A stretch of DNA of 64,000 nt from Rhynchonema sp. JSB1_4 (lineage: Eukaryota; Nematoda; Chromadorea; Monhysterida; Xyalidae). Of this stretch, positions 1 through 13,100 are shown one piece after another (within the stretch, counting starts at the first letter, position 1; the number at the start of each line of letters is the position of its first letter). The stretch spans positions 1 to 64,000 of the forward strand of contig JASAMV010006607.1 of NCBI GenBank assembly GCA_030248065.1, read 5' to 3'. The translations under genes were made by a program, and so were the position numbers. Below the pieces are notes generated by a model, which was not told the DNA's origin, made no database searches, and worked only from the letters and a program-made list of their open reading frames with translations.

Positions 1-3000
1 TTTGGCAGTCCGCATACGAATTGTGGCCAAACACGCTGCGGCATAAAATGCTGTACTTGGGCTTGTCGACCTGCAGTTGTTTGGAGAAGTTGGTTATTTT
101 TATCCATTCTGCACCGCTCTCCCAGCGCGATTACATTTTGTGCTGTATCAACTTTAAAGACGAGCGCCAGGTATAGCACGTATACATACAGTACAACAGG
201 CACCTCAAGCCCTTCACCAGCATTCAACATGAACAACTTTTACTCTGGTCGCAATCAGTGCCCCATTGCAACCCTTCAAATGTGATACTGCCCTTCGAGA
301 ATTGCCCCCAATTAGTGCCACTCACATGTGTCAACACGTCCACAACATCTTTCCTGAGTTTGTTCAGTTGATTGACACCAATACGAGGCACCATGTCATC
401 ACCAACCACAACCGTGGTGATAAAGTCACGGGTGCCGGCAATGGCGTCACGTGACATCAGACCACCAGGTGGGGAGAATGCGTAGCACTGAAATGTGTGA
501 AGGGTGGGTTATGAAAGGGAGTATGTAGTTCCAGTTCCAATCATGACGGTGACTTGGTTTGGTGTGCGTCGGTAACGGCTACACTTTTGTCTCAACTGTC
601 GAAAAATAAGCGAGATACAGGCTGGCCGAAGCGGTCCAATTCCAGACAGACGGGCGGCGCCCCAGGTCATCGTCAGCGCGAATGCACGAGAGATGCGGCT
701 ATACACGTGAGACCAAAACTACTTGCGAGCGAGCAGAGCTCTGGTTGTTCGCTGGTGATCGGACCGGTTCGCAATGGGCCCAGAGTTCTGCCCCCCCCCG
801 AGGACTGATATGGAAACGTCTGCCATGAAACAATACCTATTAGATATCATGTTCCATGAGTATATAGCTGCTTACGCACATGGCACTAACATTCCAAAAA
901 TACCTGCAATCCCGGGAAATCCTGATGTAGCAAGGTGGCCAACAAGGGTGCAGTGCCAGCGCCGAGTGAGTGGCCACAAATGATGATTCTGTACTCTTCA
1001 TCGCCACGTCTGGCCGCCTGCGCTTTTTGCACCAATTCTTCGGCGATGATCTTCTCATACATGTACTGGCCGGCGGATGTCATGCCCGAGTGTGCCTGGA
1101 AACAAAAATGTTGATGTTGTTATCCCGGCCAGAATCTTCTGCCCAAGCACTTTTTGTATTTTTTCGGCCTCTTTGTTTCAGGCTATCAAAACACTCAGTG
1201 AAGGCCTAAGCCTACACCTAACGACAAGTGGAAGCCTAAGCCTGAAATCAACACCCCAAAAATTATCAAGATTATGGTCAAGGTCAAGGTAAAAAATTAT
1301 GGTCATGTTATGCAGCATAGTTGCTTCAAAACAAAAATCGGATGCCCTTGCTTTTGCCGTATATGTAGATTAATCGCAGTGTCGCAGTCGCTTCAAAGTT
1401 GGAACGGCCAGTTTAATTCATCACTTTTGACTTCAATAAACCGAGTACGGTATGCACCATACCTGCCAATTGTGGCTGGTATCCTTCATCGGTATGACCA
1501 CCGGTTCCATCATCGCATCGGTGACCGCATCATCGAATGACATCGTGCCACGTGGAATGATCACGATCGCCTTCTTGTCGTGGTCGAGAATGATGAAGAA
1601 CGGTGTCTCGCCTTGAAACATCAGGCAGCATTTCGATTGGGTTCAGGCGTGAGCAGGATGTACAGCAGTCTGCCCTCTTTTTAACTGTCATTTTTTCGGT
1701 ATTATATGAGCAACATTCACAAATATAGCTAAAGCATCAAGTGCGATCTGAGAAAATACACTGTGAAACACTGACCAATTTCGTTGAGATACGAAATGTA
1801 GAACAGTTTGGCATCGGTATTTGGCGGGAAACTGTTCAAAATGGCCGACGTGTTTGCCATGCCGCAATCATTGCCCTCAAGCAGATAGTCGCGGTCTTTG
1901 CCGGGGCTCCTGAAAATGTTTTTTTTGGTTTGCGATCTTGTATGACTTCATGTCACATACTTTATTGATTTTGACCAGCGTGAAAGTTTTCGAGTTTTTA
2001 GAGGTCATCAAGGCAAGTGGCCCAATGGTATCTATTCCATTCCGATTCTATCACCAAGTTTAATACCGACGCAAAAATGACCAACTTGCTCTCTTCAATA
2101 ACTGCAATTTCCACAAATCGCCCCCAAACTTACTCACAACAACAACATGAGCAACATTCCAGTCCACACACCCACTTGCAACAATGACCACAGCCGCATT
2201 TCGTGGTCAGATAGTAAAAATAGCCGTAACTGGCCCACGCGTAGTGCATGTAGTGGTGCATGTCGCGGAATTTCTGCAGTAATTGGTTGGATATGTAACT
2301 TTAGCTTAGCCCAGAGAGCAAGCCGACTCCAGAAATTGGAAGCCGGCAAATATTATTCATATATCAAACTTGGTGAACACATCGATCAGGGAACATCTTT
2401 TGCGCTTGGCGAATTTAATGGCATCACTAAATTTCTTAATATCCTTTAATTCAGTCACGTGACCAAGGCGGATCACATCCGATCCGATCACCAAGTTTGA
2501 TATCGCTCATGATTGAGGGTTTGAGATACAGCTGGTGTCGAACCGGGGTGATTTGATTGGCTTTGCCTTGGTTGGGTGATTGTGTTTGTCAGAGGGATGT
2601 GAAAGCGATGCTTTCCATCCGATCCGGCAGTGTTTGATACCGCCAAGGTATACATAGGCATCGCCGTGTGGGTGGCTTTATATGGATAAATTTTGCTCAC
2701 ATTTCGATTCGTTTTCACAGACGGTCAGTGCACCAGAACATCGTCAGTGCTCCGTGGAAGCGTAACCACAAAACGAGATAAGAGAAGATCCAATTGCTCT
2801 CATAACGAATCAACTTGTTAATATGTATATGTACCTGAAACAATTCGTCGTCCTTCAAATCATAGAATTTGGTGTCGGCAGTGATTGGGACTCCTGAACA
2901 GAACTCAGCGACGCACGTGCTTGGCTGCTTGACCACCTATGGACAAAAATCAAGCTTTTTTTGGTGACCATCCTGGGCCAGAAACAACGCAACAAAAGTC

Positions 3001-5522
3001 ACGCACGACGAACCTGTTGCTCGGTGAATTTGCGTCGCTGATCGATCAACACCATCGCCGTTAGAATGTCGGTCGGAACGACGTCCTCGCCTTGAAACAT
3101 CAGGCAATTCATGCGATCAAAATTCTCAATGCAAGACCGTCTGGGTCGATTACAACATTAAAAAATGACGATAATCAAACTCACCAATAAAAAGTTCGGC
3201 AAATATTTTCGTCACTTCCTGCAAGCGAGCGGCGCTGGTCGCGTTGAAATCGATGCAACAACACAGACGGCGACAGCGACGATTCCAGGCCTGCAAAAGA
3301 TTGTTGGTAAAATTAGAATATCAGGGCCGTGATGAGCCGAAGGCGAAATTTTCAAGCACAGACAGAGCATAACTTTAGGAAATGGTCGGAATACTCTTGA
3401 TGAGATACTCTACCATAGTTGATTTCTTCCCATGGGTTTCATCTGTTCAGTTATACCAGTTCTTTACTTGTCTGTTTCGTCTGTACAGAGACAGGCTGTG
3501 CACCACAACATCGTCAGTGTGAATGGTCGAAAAAGAAGGCATTGAACAAAGTCGCAGTCGTTTGTTGGGGTCACAATGCGATTTGGTGCATTCGCACTGT
3601 CGTTTGTGTCATCAACTGCGAGTTAAATGGGTCAGCCAATTTTGTTGCCAGTCACAAACACAGTTTTCGAAATGATCAGTGATGTACAAACTGAGTGTCC
3701 TAGTCGACCAACCAGTGTCACATATTTTAGACCTGATGCACCGCCCGCTTGTGAAAACAAAAACGGGCGACCAAAAAACACGTTGCACAATATTCACATT
3801 GTTCTTGTGAAACATCAACCAACCTCCATGTACGCGTCCTTTACACTGCCGAACTCCTCAGTGCGTCGGTCTTTCTTCCAATTCACCCATTTGTCCCCTG
3901 CTGAATCGTACATGAACCAGATTAGTAGAAGCAGGAGGATCTGCAATAAAGATGATTTAAATTTCATTGAAACCCAGAAATGTTTGAAATCTACTATACG
4001 CAAGCGGAATTTTAGCTCTCTTACGCAAACCTCGCTCGATGCGAGTCGTTTCAAAATCCGTTGGTGTCCCCGATTCCTAACACTACACAGTCATCAGCAG
4101 GTGCAGGTATTTGAGGTCCGGTATGCGCGAAAATTGTAGATTCGACCAGCGTATGGTAGTTGTTCTCAGCCATCCAATAGTCAATTTATCACCGAAAGAA
4201 AATTACAAGTCAACTCGACCCCAATCAGAAGCAAGGTTCCAGTCGCCCGATAGGCCCTGCTGTATATACGCTGGTACCGAATAGGTGTCCCGGCCTCTCT
4301 TCAGAGTCATATACGTCAGCAAAAGCATAGATAATGACTGACCAGTTCCCAAACAATGAGTGCAATAATGCGTTTGGTGCCCTTCATACGCACGTCAAAT
4401 GACCAGGCGAAGTAGAGACCGATGAAGGAGGAGGCCAATTGTAGAATGAAGAGCACCAGACGGACGTACATCAGATAGATGATGATTGGCTCACGCGGCG
4501 CGGGGTTGAGGATTGAGCCTGAAAAAGGACGCACACAGTCAGGACGCGAAATTTTTCATCACCAAAAAGATGGTGAAAGTGCACAGTGAGAGACACTGAA
4601 ATGGTTTCTTGAACTTTAGCGCGGATGGACCGGTTTTTTTTGACAGAAAGATGGATCTGGTTTCAACTCTTATTCGTGTATCGCATTTGCTGCACAAAAA
4701 TTCCTATATGATTTTCTCTCTTTTTTCTGGCGGCCGGCCTATTCGTGTCTGTTTCGTAACGATCTGGTGCATTTCACACTGACACGATGTCCTGGTGCAC
4801 CGCCCATCTGCGTGAACTCAGCACGAAATAGACAAAACCAAATTCCAGATCTTGTATGTCCTTTGAAAATACCATCATTGGTATAAATGGCTCATTTCTC
4901 ACATTCTACAGGCTTTATCGCAGAGTCAAACAATCCCCCCGAAAGCGCACACAGTACCTTTCAAGCTGTAATAGATGACCAGCGCTTCAATGATGACGCA
5001 GAGCAGCAACAGAAAGATGTAGATGGTCATGCCGACTATGAATCGACGTCGACCCGTCAGGGCGTAGGTCTCGACCACAAACTCAATACCGTAAGTCGCC
5101 AGGATGATGCCCCAGATGAGATTCGTGATCAGCAGGAGAACGGCTGGAATTACAGTGTGATCCCGGAACGGTGAGAAAAAGACTATGACTTTGAAAAAAA
5201 ATCTGGGTTAGCAAGACGAGAAAAGTCCTATCTGTTCAAAAATTTTTCAGTTCGCTGTTTTATCCTCGCTTTCCCCCAATGTGATGATCAGATTCCGGTT
5301 AGCTTCAGTGGAGCTGAAACCAACAACGGATAGCTTGGGGTCACGTATGGCCGGCCACCTGGTCTGGACGGAGCAGTCTCACTGATGATACTGTGGTGCA
5401 CCGCCCGTCTGTGAAAACATGCCGAAGCATGCCATCAAAAGTCACAATTCTTGCCAACCTGGAATAATAAAATCGTCGGACCCGACCGACCACCGACGAC
5501 CCAGGGCAACGATGCCGGGCAT
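1..5522 (-). CDS. sn1-specific diacylglycerol lipase (DAGL alpha/beta type), 3' end outside window
   Basis: This membrane serine lipase should hydrolyse diacylglycerol to 2-monoacylglycerol (2-AG type lipids). Exons, 5' to 3' on the minus strand: 5522-5459, 5182-4958, 4518-4343, 3940-3824, 3290-3185, 3090-3014, 2936-2835, 2273-2138, 1909-1776, 1611-1463, 1095-904, 487-326, 70-<1. The start MPGIVALGRRWSVGSDD is the family N-terminus. The next three exons hold the transmembrane segments (SILNPAPREP, IWFMYDSAGDKW). They are followed by RRCRRLCCC, DVVPTDIL, HHYMHYAWASYG, TPFFIILDH and RGTMS. The nucleophile motif GHSLGAG is in exon 1095-904, and SPPGGLMSRDA, carrying the family's catalytic Asp, is in 487-326. 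The catalytic His lies beyond the window. All junctions keep phase except 2138 to 1909 (phase 1 into phase 2): an alternative donor or a missed small exon is likely there. The promoter would face the divergent PAK gene. Confidence 0.93.
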
Positions 5523-7117
5523 TTTCTCGGATCGCTTTTTTGATCGAGCCCCTATTATCGATAAGAACTCAAATTATTCAGTTTAATTATGACCATCTTC
5601 AATCCCGTCGGTTACTGTTGTTTTGAGGGGCAGGCCAGCGAAGCCCTCAACCAAACAGCAGGCTTTGTGTGTGCGCGTGGCATGCACACATACACTGCTT
5701 TTGCTGCCTGCACTCGCGGGGATTATTGCTCTCGCTGAAACATCGGCGTTGGTTTGCGTATCCCCCACTCTGCATTGTGCACCACATCATTTGGGAGACG
5801 TGGTCCATACATAACTGCCTTCTGCCTGCCGTATAGATATCATACCGTTGGTACACCATGCCTGTGGTGATATTCGAAGAGTATTTATTTCCAGGACCAA
5901 ATGAAGTTGGAACTTATTTTAGACTACTTTTTTGTGCACAGTGCACAGCGCGCACAATGTGAGAAAAAGAATGTGAACATTGCCTGTAAACCCGCATGGT
6001 GCACTGTAACATATTGTAAATGCACACCACGTAATCCCTTTGTTTCTTGGTTCTCTGTCCCGTGAGTGTGTCGAATAACAGTTCAAGAAATAACACTGGC
6101 TTAGTGACTTGTCCTGCTCGTCACGAGAGACCAATCCCACAAAATAACGGAATGTGCAGTGCAGTGAAACCCGAACAGGTTTTCGGTCGGACTGACACAC
6201 ATTATTCGACGTGAAACATTTTCCTACCATGCCAGAACAGCCATTGGTTGCAGTGACGTAAACATGAGTCACACTGCAAGTGAGAGAACGAACTTCGCTT
6301 CGCAAACACGCACACAGGCAGCCCAACTTTGTGATGGTACAGCTTACGCTTTGGCTTACAAGCTGGCTGATAGCGTAACGTTTTGGTGCTTGCGGTGTGT
6401 GTGTATTTCGTTACTGCAATGCAAAGTGCCTATGAGTCACTTTTTGCTGTGCTTGTGGCTTGCTCAGTATAACGTGTTTTTTCTATATTTTTCGGTCAAT
6501 CAAGTTGTTATTTTGCTGAGATGAGCTATGCCTATCGGTTTTTTTTGCAACTTGGTGGCAGGCTGGGTGGGATTAGATGGCTGTTGGACTTGTACGTTAT
6601 GTTATTCATTGTGTTTATCTAGTACCTGTCTGTTAAAAAAACGTTTGTTCAAGTTCGCTTCTGCTTGGCGTGTTTTTTTATGTTTGCTCAACATACCATG
6701 GTATGTGGCTTCCATCCATGTGTCAATGATCTGCTTCTCTGTGCTTAACCTCAATTAGTGTTGTACATGCGAAAGTTTCGTGATTCCTTCAGGCCGCTCT
6801 CTGACAAAAGCAAAAAGCAAAAAGTTTACTGCACACTTTTTGCTTTTTGCTTTTTGCTTTTGTCAGAGAGCGGCCTTACCCTTTTTGATAACCCCGACGC
6901 TTGAACCATAAAGCTACCACAACGCATGATTTCTCTGCTCTTTGCAGGCATTCTCAATCACTCCCCTCAAAGATATCCGAAAGGCCATTACTTTTTTGCG
7001 ATGAATGATCGCAATATGTCCCCATTATCATCATAATATCTGAATATATCGAAATTCAACTTTGTGCCACACACACCCCCACACCAGCATAGCCCTTTCC
7101 CTTCACATTCCACAGTT
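5523..7117. other. divergent intergenic region between DAG lipase and PAK
   Basis: About 1.6 kb between two head-to-head start codons, so it must carry both promoters. I see no coding exon in it. It holds a near-perfect hairpin MITE at 6791-6876 and a pyrimidine tract ending in CACAG directly before the PAK start codon. No TATA or initiator element could be assigned with confidence. Confidence 0.5.
6791..6876. repeat. hairpin MITE, family 'GGCCGCTCTCTGAC'
   Basis: The two ends, AGGCCGCTCTCTGACAAAAG and its exact reverse complement, face each other. The arms continue into runs of CAAAAAG/CTTTTTG, so the 86-base unit folds into one long hairpin with a short loop. A second copy is at 22020-22090. 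No clear target-site duplication was found. Confidence 0.8.
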
Positions 7118-10100
7118 ATGAGCGTGGTGCAGCACAAGTCAAATCGCTCAAAGGTGGGTGCGGTCTGGTGTATTCCAAAAGCCGGGTGACAATCAAACTT
7201 GCTGATCGGGCTGCATCGGTCTGAATTTGCGCCAACAAAGATTTACCGTGTGCCTTTTCTCTATCATCTGGAAAATATTTACGACGGGAACCAGCCGAAT
7301 CCGATCCGATCATCAAGTTTGATGCCCCTACCGGTTACCAATCTCAAGTACCTCCCTCAAAGTCAACCCTCCTTACTTTTTCGTTGACGTTCATCTGAGT
7401 TTGTGTTTCACGTCAGGATATCCATACTTTCAGTGAGCTGAACTGCAAACTAGTTTATTTCTCTTGTTTCGAATTTAATCTGTAGTTTGTAATGCAACAT
7501 TAAGAGGAGCAAAATTCCTCACATTTTTGTTACATATGGTTCATATTTGCACGTATCGGTATTATTTTGACGAAGATTCGTTTGCGCCCCAGGCTTCAAA
7601 TGACCAGTACCCATGTTGTGTCTTCGAAATTCTTTCTTTTTCCAAAAATCCAAAAAAAACAATTCCATTTCAAATGAATAATAATTGCAGAAAACCTCTG
7701 GCGGCAGTTCCCAACACCTCGACCAGCACTCAGACCAAGCCAGCGACACGAAGGACAGTCTTTCTGTCGGCGGCAACAGCGCGATGGACACATTGTCACC
7801 GGGCGGGGCCGGATTCGACACACCCGTCGAGCCGAAACGGAGGGGATCCGGACGACTGCCGAAATTCGTCGACAAAATCGTCAGACGCAAGAAGAAGGTC
7901 GGGTCTTGGAGGAATTAAGATTTTTTTGAATAGACAGATCGCAAACATGGGCCACTGAATAGTACGATATGACATTAAAATGACTTGCCTGTGCAATCCA
8001 AATTAGGGTCACTCTACGCTCCTAGGTACAGGGCGTCGAATACCTGCATCGACACAGCTCGGATTGCCACAAACAAACTTGCCTTTGTGGAGTCTGGGCC
8101 AAATCCGAACTCCAATTTATTGCGCTGATACACACATCAGTTGTCATTTCATCTTCGGAAATTCACTCTATTTATTGTCATTTGGCCGTGTCATATAACT
8201 CAGGCAATAAATATCCAATCATAATCCATTTTAGTTCAATAATTGATCATGCATTTCAGGACAAAGAAGCCAGCGCGAGTGGGGGTGATGACTCCATGTC
8301 CATATCCCAGCCGTATGGCATTGTGCACAGGATACACGTCGGATATGACCCATCGACCGGGGACTTCCAGGGTCTGCCCAAACCGTGGCTCGACTCGCTA
8401 CTCGCTCAGATCGGGTGCGTTATATAATTTGGGGTTTTTTGCAAAGCCGATAATCTGGTCTGTTGTAATGGGCAGAATGTATGATTGAAAATTGAAATGT
8501 GCTGCGAATCGGCATGAGAACAAATCCACTGCTGCACTGTGTACGTAATAATCATACATCACGGTTCAAGTCTCACTATTCCACTATTCCGCGACTTTTC
8601 AGGCCTGGAAATTCAGGCGCGACCTGTTCAGGCCCAGTTTTTCAGGCCCGGCAAATTCAGGCCCAACATATTTCACCCATTTATAGACTTAGGCTCAGGC
8701 TCCAGTCGGGCCTGAATCGGTTGGGCCTGAATGGCCGGGCCTGAGCCTGTGCCCCGGGACTGAACCCTCTCACAATAATTTTTCACAGATATGTATAGTC
8801 TTTCCGTTTTATAACAGTCCAGAGGAGGTATACAGAAAATGTTTCAACGCCTTGAAAACAGCAGTCATCGTCGTGGATGATAACCAACAGGTCGACAACG
8901 TGGCTCGAAACATGCGTGTTACTTGATGGCTGCTGTTGCGATGAAACATTTGCTGTATACTTTGTTTGGACCGAGAATAAACTGAAAGACTATATCACCC
9001 GAACCTGACTTTCAGGGAGGCCGACCAGAAACAGAACCCCAAGGCCGTTGTCACAGCGCTGAAATTCTACGCGCACGCCGTGATCAATAAGCCACAAGCA
9101 GGCAGTGACAAATTTATGTTGCGCACATCACAACGATCGGTGCAACCGAGTGATGATGAACTCGAAGATGGTTAGTGCGAGTGTAACGCGTTGTAACGGT
9201 TGGATGCGTGTAGAGAGGGTATCATGGATGTGGGGTTCGAACCTTGGTGGGGGATTTTTGTAATTTGAATGAAACTCAATGGATGCGTAGTGTTAACCTT
9301 GATGATCGGATCGGTGTTGCCTTGGTCATGTGACTCTTGAATTAAGCATATATAGTTTGGGATTTATTGATGACCCTAATTTCCACGAACGTAAATGTTG
9401 TCGCCAGACAACAGAATCAGTTTTTACCCTGGTCAAAACTTCTGGCCTCAAGTTTAACACGTCATATGAACAAGGCAGTGCTGGATACATACCATCACAA
9501 AAGGGCAGTGACAACACTGTGGCTAAAATTCGAAACCGGTTGGCCTGTTGCTCATGCATTCAAAAGCCGCACACTTTACGCACCAAGGTGGAGAGCGCAT
9601 CCATGCGAAAGCGTCCTGTTACACTCAAACTGCATATTGTCACTGCATTTTTGTGAATATTCTGGTTTATTTCCTTCAGATCAATCGTCAACCGCCAGCT
9701 CCAGTACCTCGGCCGATCAGCAAAACGCCAACAATTTGGCACCAAGCGTAACCCCAACGTATCATCACCAGAAGAAGCACTCAGACGCGCGAAAACCGTC
9801 CGCAACTTTCTACACCTCGACCCCTACCGGTCGTGATCAGAATCAAAATGCTGCCGGCGGCGGCGTGCCTGAGATTTCCAAACCGATACCACAAGTGGGT
9901 GGGGTTGTTGAGTAGATTTCGTTATTCGAGCCAATATCAAAACTTGATGATCGAATGAGCCATAGTTTTTGTCAGAACAAATGCAAGGCATATCGGATCT
10001 GCAAGACTGATTCCAGTTATCTGGCCAGCAGGTTTGATACTGACTTTGTTGTGATTTAGGCATAATCTATCTATAAACCTGGGGGTGTTTTGATGCACAT

Positions 10101-13100
10101 GCCTAACCGCTGTTGGCGGACTACCCTACCTGAGCTCAATCACATATAGAAACGATATAGAAAAACGTCGGCTCGCCTTGACCATTCATCCGTGTCGTTG
10201 ACAATCGAATAACTAATCTTTCATCTATTTCTGTCACATAATTTTCACAGATGGGCCATAATTGTCTGTATGACTTTCACAAATTCAGACTAGACAGGCA
10301 TTAGCAGCTTAAATAAACTTTCCTGTGTTAATCCTATAACCGCGTAAACTTTGCCATCACCTGAACTTTTCCATCTGTTTTCTCTGCAGACCCTACCCAG
10401 CCATCTACCGTACCACGAATACACACCGATTCACGATGAGTCCTCTACCACCCAATCACAATACAAGAACTTGCCTCGCACACCGAGCGACTTCGGTGGT
10501 GCATTTGAGCCAACCGTACAAGGTGGCCCAAATATACCGCCACAGCTACCGGGTGGCCCAAATCTATTCGCCACAAAGTACATTAATGGTTCCTCAAACA
10601 AGCCGACTTCAATTGATGACGTGGCTGCCCTCTTCGAGAGAACAGGGTCAATGACGTCATCACCAGCCATCACTGAAGAGCACCGGGCACCACCGGTCCT
10701 GCCGGCCAAACACACCAGCATACACAAACCGGCCCCACCTCCGTTGCCGCCCAAACCGTCGGTTCGTTTCCTGGTCTAACTTCTTTTTCTATTTACTCAC
10801 ATTATGACCAGCAACCTGATGTTTCACTGCTATGCGGTGTTGACCAAACTGCTAATCATAGCGGAATGATATCAAATTTAGAGATGTGTAATGTTGATAA
10901 GAAGTCAGTCAAAAAATTATGTGAATATTAGTGCCGAGGCATTAGGCGGGAGCGTGAATTGGTCACAATCACAAGGTCACTCGTGTATACCTGCGCCCTC
11001 TCCGTGTGCGTACATAGCCTCGCACCACCTGTTTTCATGAAGACTCCCACTAAAATACAGGTTTTATAATCCATGGCCAATAAAAAGCATCGCACACTTC
11101 AACACACGGTACTAGTTTTCTAACTTTTACCCAATGCTAAACATTTTTGCAGCGCCTCAAGTCGAATTCGTCATCGGCCATCGGCGGCAGCCAATCAGCA
11201 TCAGCGGCCATCCTGCCGCCTGGCCAATCAGCGTCGCATCATTCGGCGCTCAGCTCCGCCCATTTTGACCAGATGGCGCACCTGTCTGAGAGCGAACTAC
11301 AAAACAAACAACAACAACAACAACATAATGAGAAAGAGCGACGTAGGCAACAAGAAGAGTTGGAAAGTCGAGAGAACAAGACTGCCGTTGGTGGACCCCA
11401 ATTGCCGACCTCTGTTATCACGGATTTGGCGTCGAAATTGGGCAAAAGGGAGAAATCCGTTAGTTGATGTTTTATAATTGCGTTTTCCTGATTTAATCCT
11501 GAATTATCAAGAAAGGGATGTTACAGTTGATGCACATAGGATAGAAAACGTTGTTATGCATCGGAATGCACTCAAGAGAACGTGACAAACCCACGTGCAG
11601 AGAGTAGATCTCATCCAATTCATGCACTAGTGCACTTACAACCTTTCAAACCACAACAGAGTGTTGTAAAAAACGGCCAACCCTGATGTTTCACTAATTT
11701 TCAGCCCGGCAAACCCTTGCCCACTCCACCGACCAAACCCAGCAGCCCAGCACGTGTGGACAAGAAGGACACAACACACCATCCAACATTGACCAATGTC
11801 ACCAGCAGTCCGCAGCAACCATCGAAACAACAGCCGAAATCGTGTCTGAAAAAATCAGAGTGAGTGGAAAATTATTTTTTTTGAATGACAAGTTTTGCTT
11901 TTCTCGTTTACAACATAAAACGATTATAACCTCAAAAATTTAGTACTGCGCGCGTAAGACCATCGCCCATCGTGTATGCTTTTCACACGCGGCTCATGCT
12001 CCGCAAAACTTGGACGTGAGCACTATGTATTGTACGCCCGTCGAATGGAATGCTCGTGCGCGCGGCACTAATATTCTCAGTGACAAAAAGCAACCTTCTC
12101 CTTTACGCAGGTCGGCCAAGTCTGAACCAAACAACAAGCCGGTCAACAACAATAACAACAACAACAACAATAAGTCCGGTCCACCGCCGATTCCCGTGAA
12201 AAGACGGACCCGAGACGATAAAACCAACGAAAATATACCGCCGGGTACACAACCAAACAGGAAGCTCACCGAGTCTGAGGTAAGAACTTATCGGCGTATT
12301 GGCAGGATTATAACTTTCGCGAAAATTTATTTCATTTCATTAATTCCCAATCTCGAATTTCAGGTTTTGGCCGAACTTCGGAAGTTGGTGTGTCCTGGTG
12401 ATCCGAAAGAGAAGTATTGTCTGTTGAATCAGATCGGCGTTGGGTGAGTGAAAGAACCTTTGCTGTCGTCTCTATCGAACGATTTAGAATATGCTTCTGT
12501 CAAACTTGATAGTCGGTCTGGTCCAATTTGGCTTTGGTTCACGCGTGACTTTTTTGTGTTACTGATGCCGCTCGCATCAGTGTAAGCGTTGTTCATCGCA
12601 TGCACGCTGTCTGGGTGCCACTTTTCTGTCGGTCAAAATCCAAAGATCTCAAACTTATACACAATATAAACTGCAGTTATATATACGTAGATAGGTGCAA
12701 GGTGATTGCGGACCATAAAAATCACCAATTTCTTCTTTCAAGCGCATCGGGCAAAGTGCACACTGCCAGAATCCGATCGAAATCCGCCAGTGACGTTGTG
12801 GCAATCAAGCAGATCAAATTTCGTTCGCAACCGAAAAAGGAAATGTTGGTGACGGAAATCAAAGTGATGCAACAGTACAATCATCGCAATTTGGTCAATT
12901 ACATTGAGGTATGCGCTTATGAACTCCATAGTTTTATTCCCATGTTCATAAGATGTTCTGAGATGTCCTTTGCGATTATGATGGCCTAGAGTTTAATTGG
13001 ATTGTCTCTGTTGTCGCTGGGGCAACTCCGCTGACAAAAAAACAGGAAGCTCTCTTGTGGCTTACGGCGCGGAAGGAACTCGTGTGTTTTTGGGATCATG

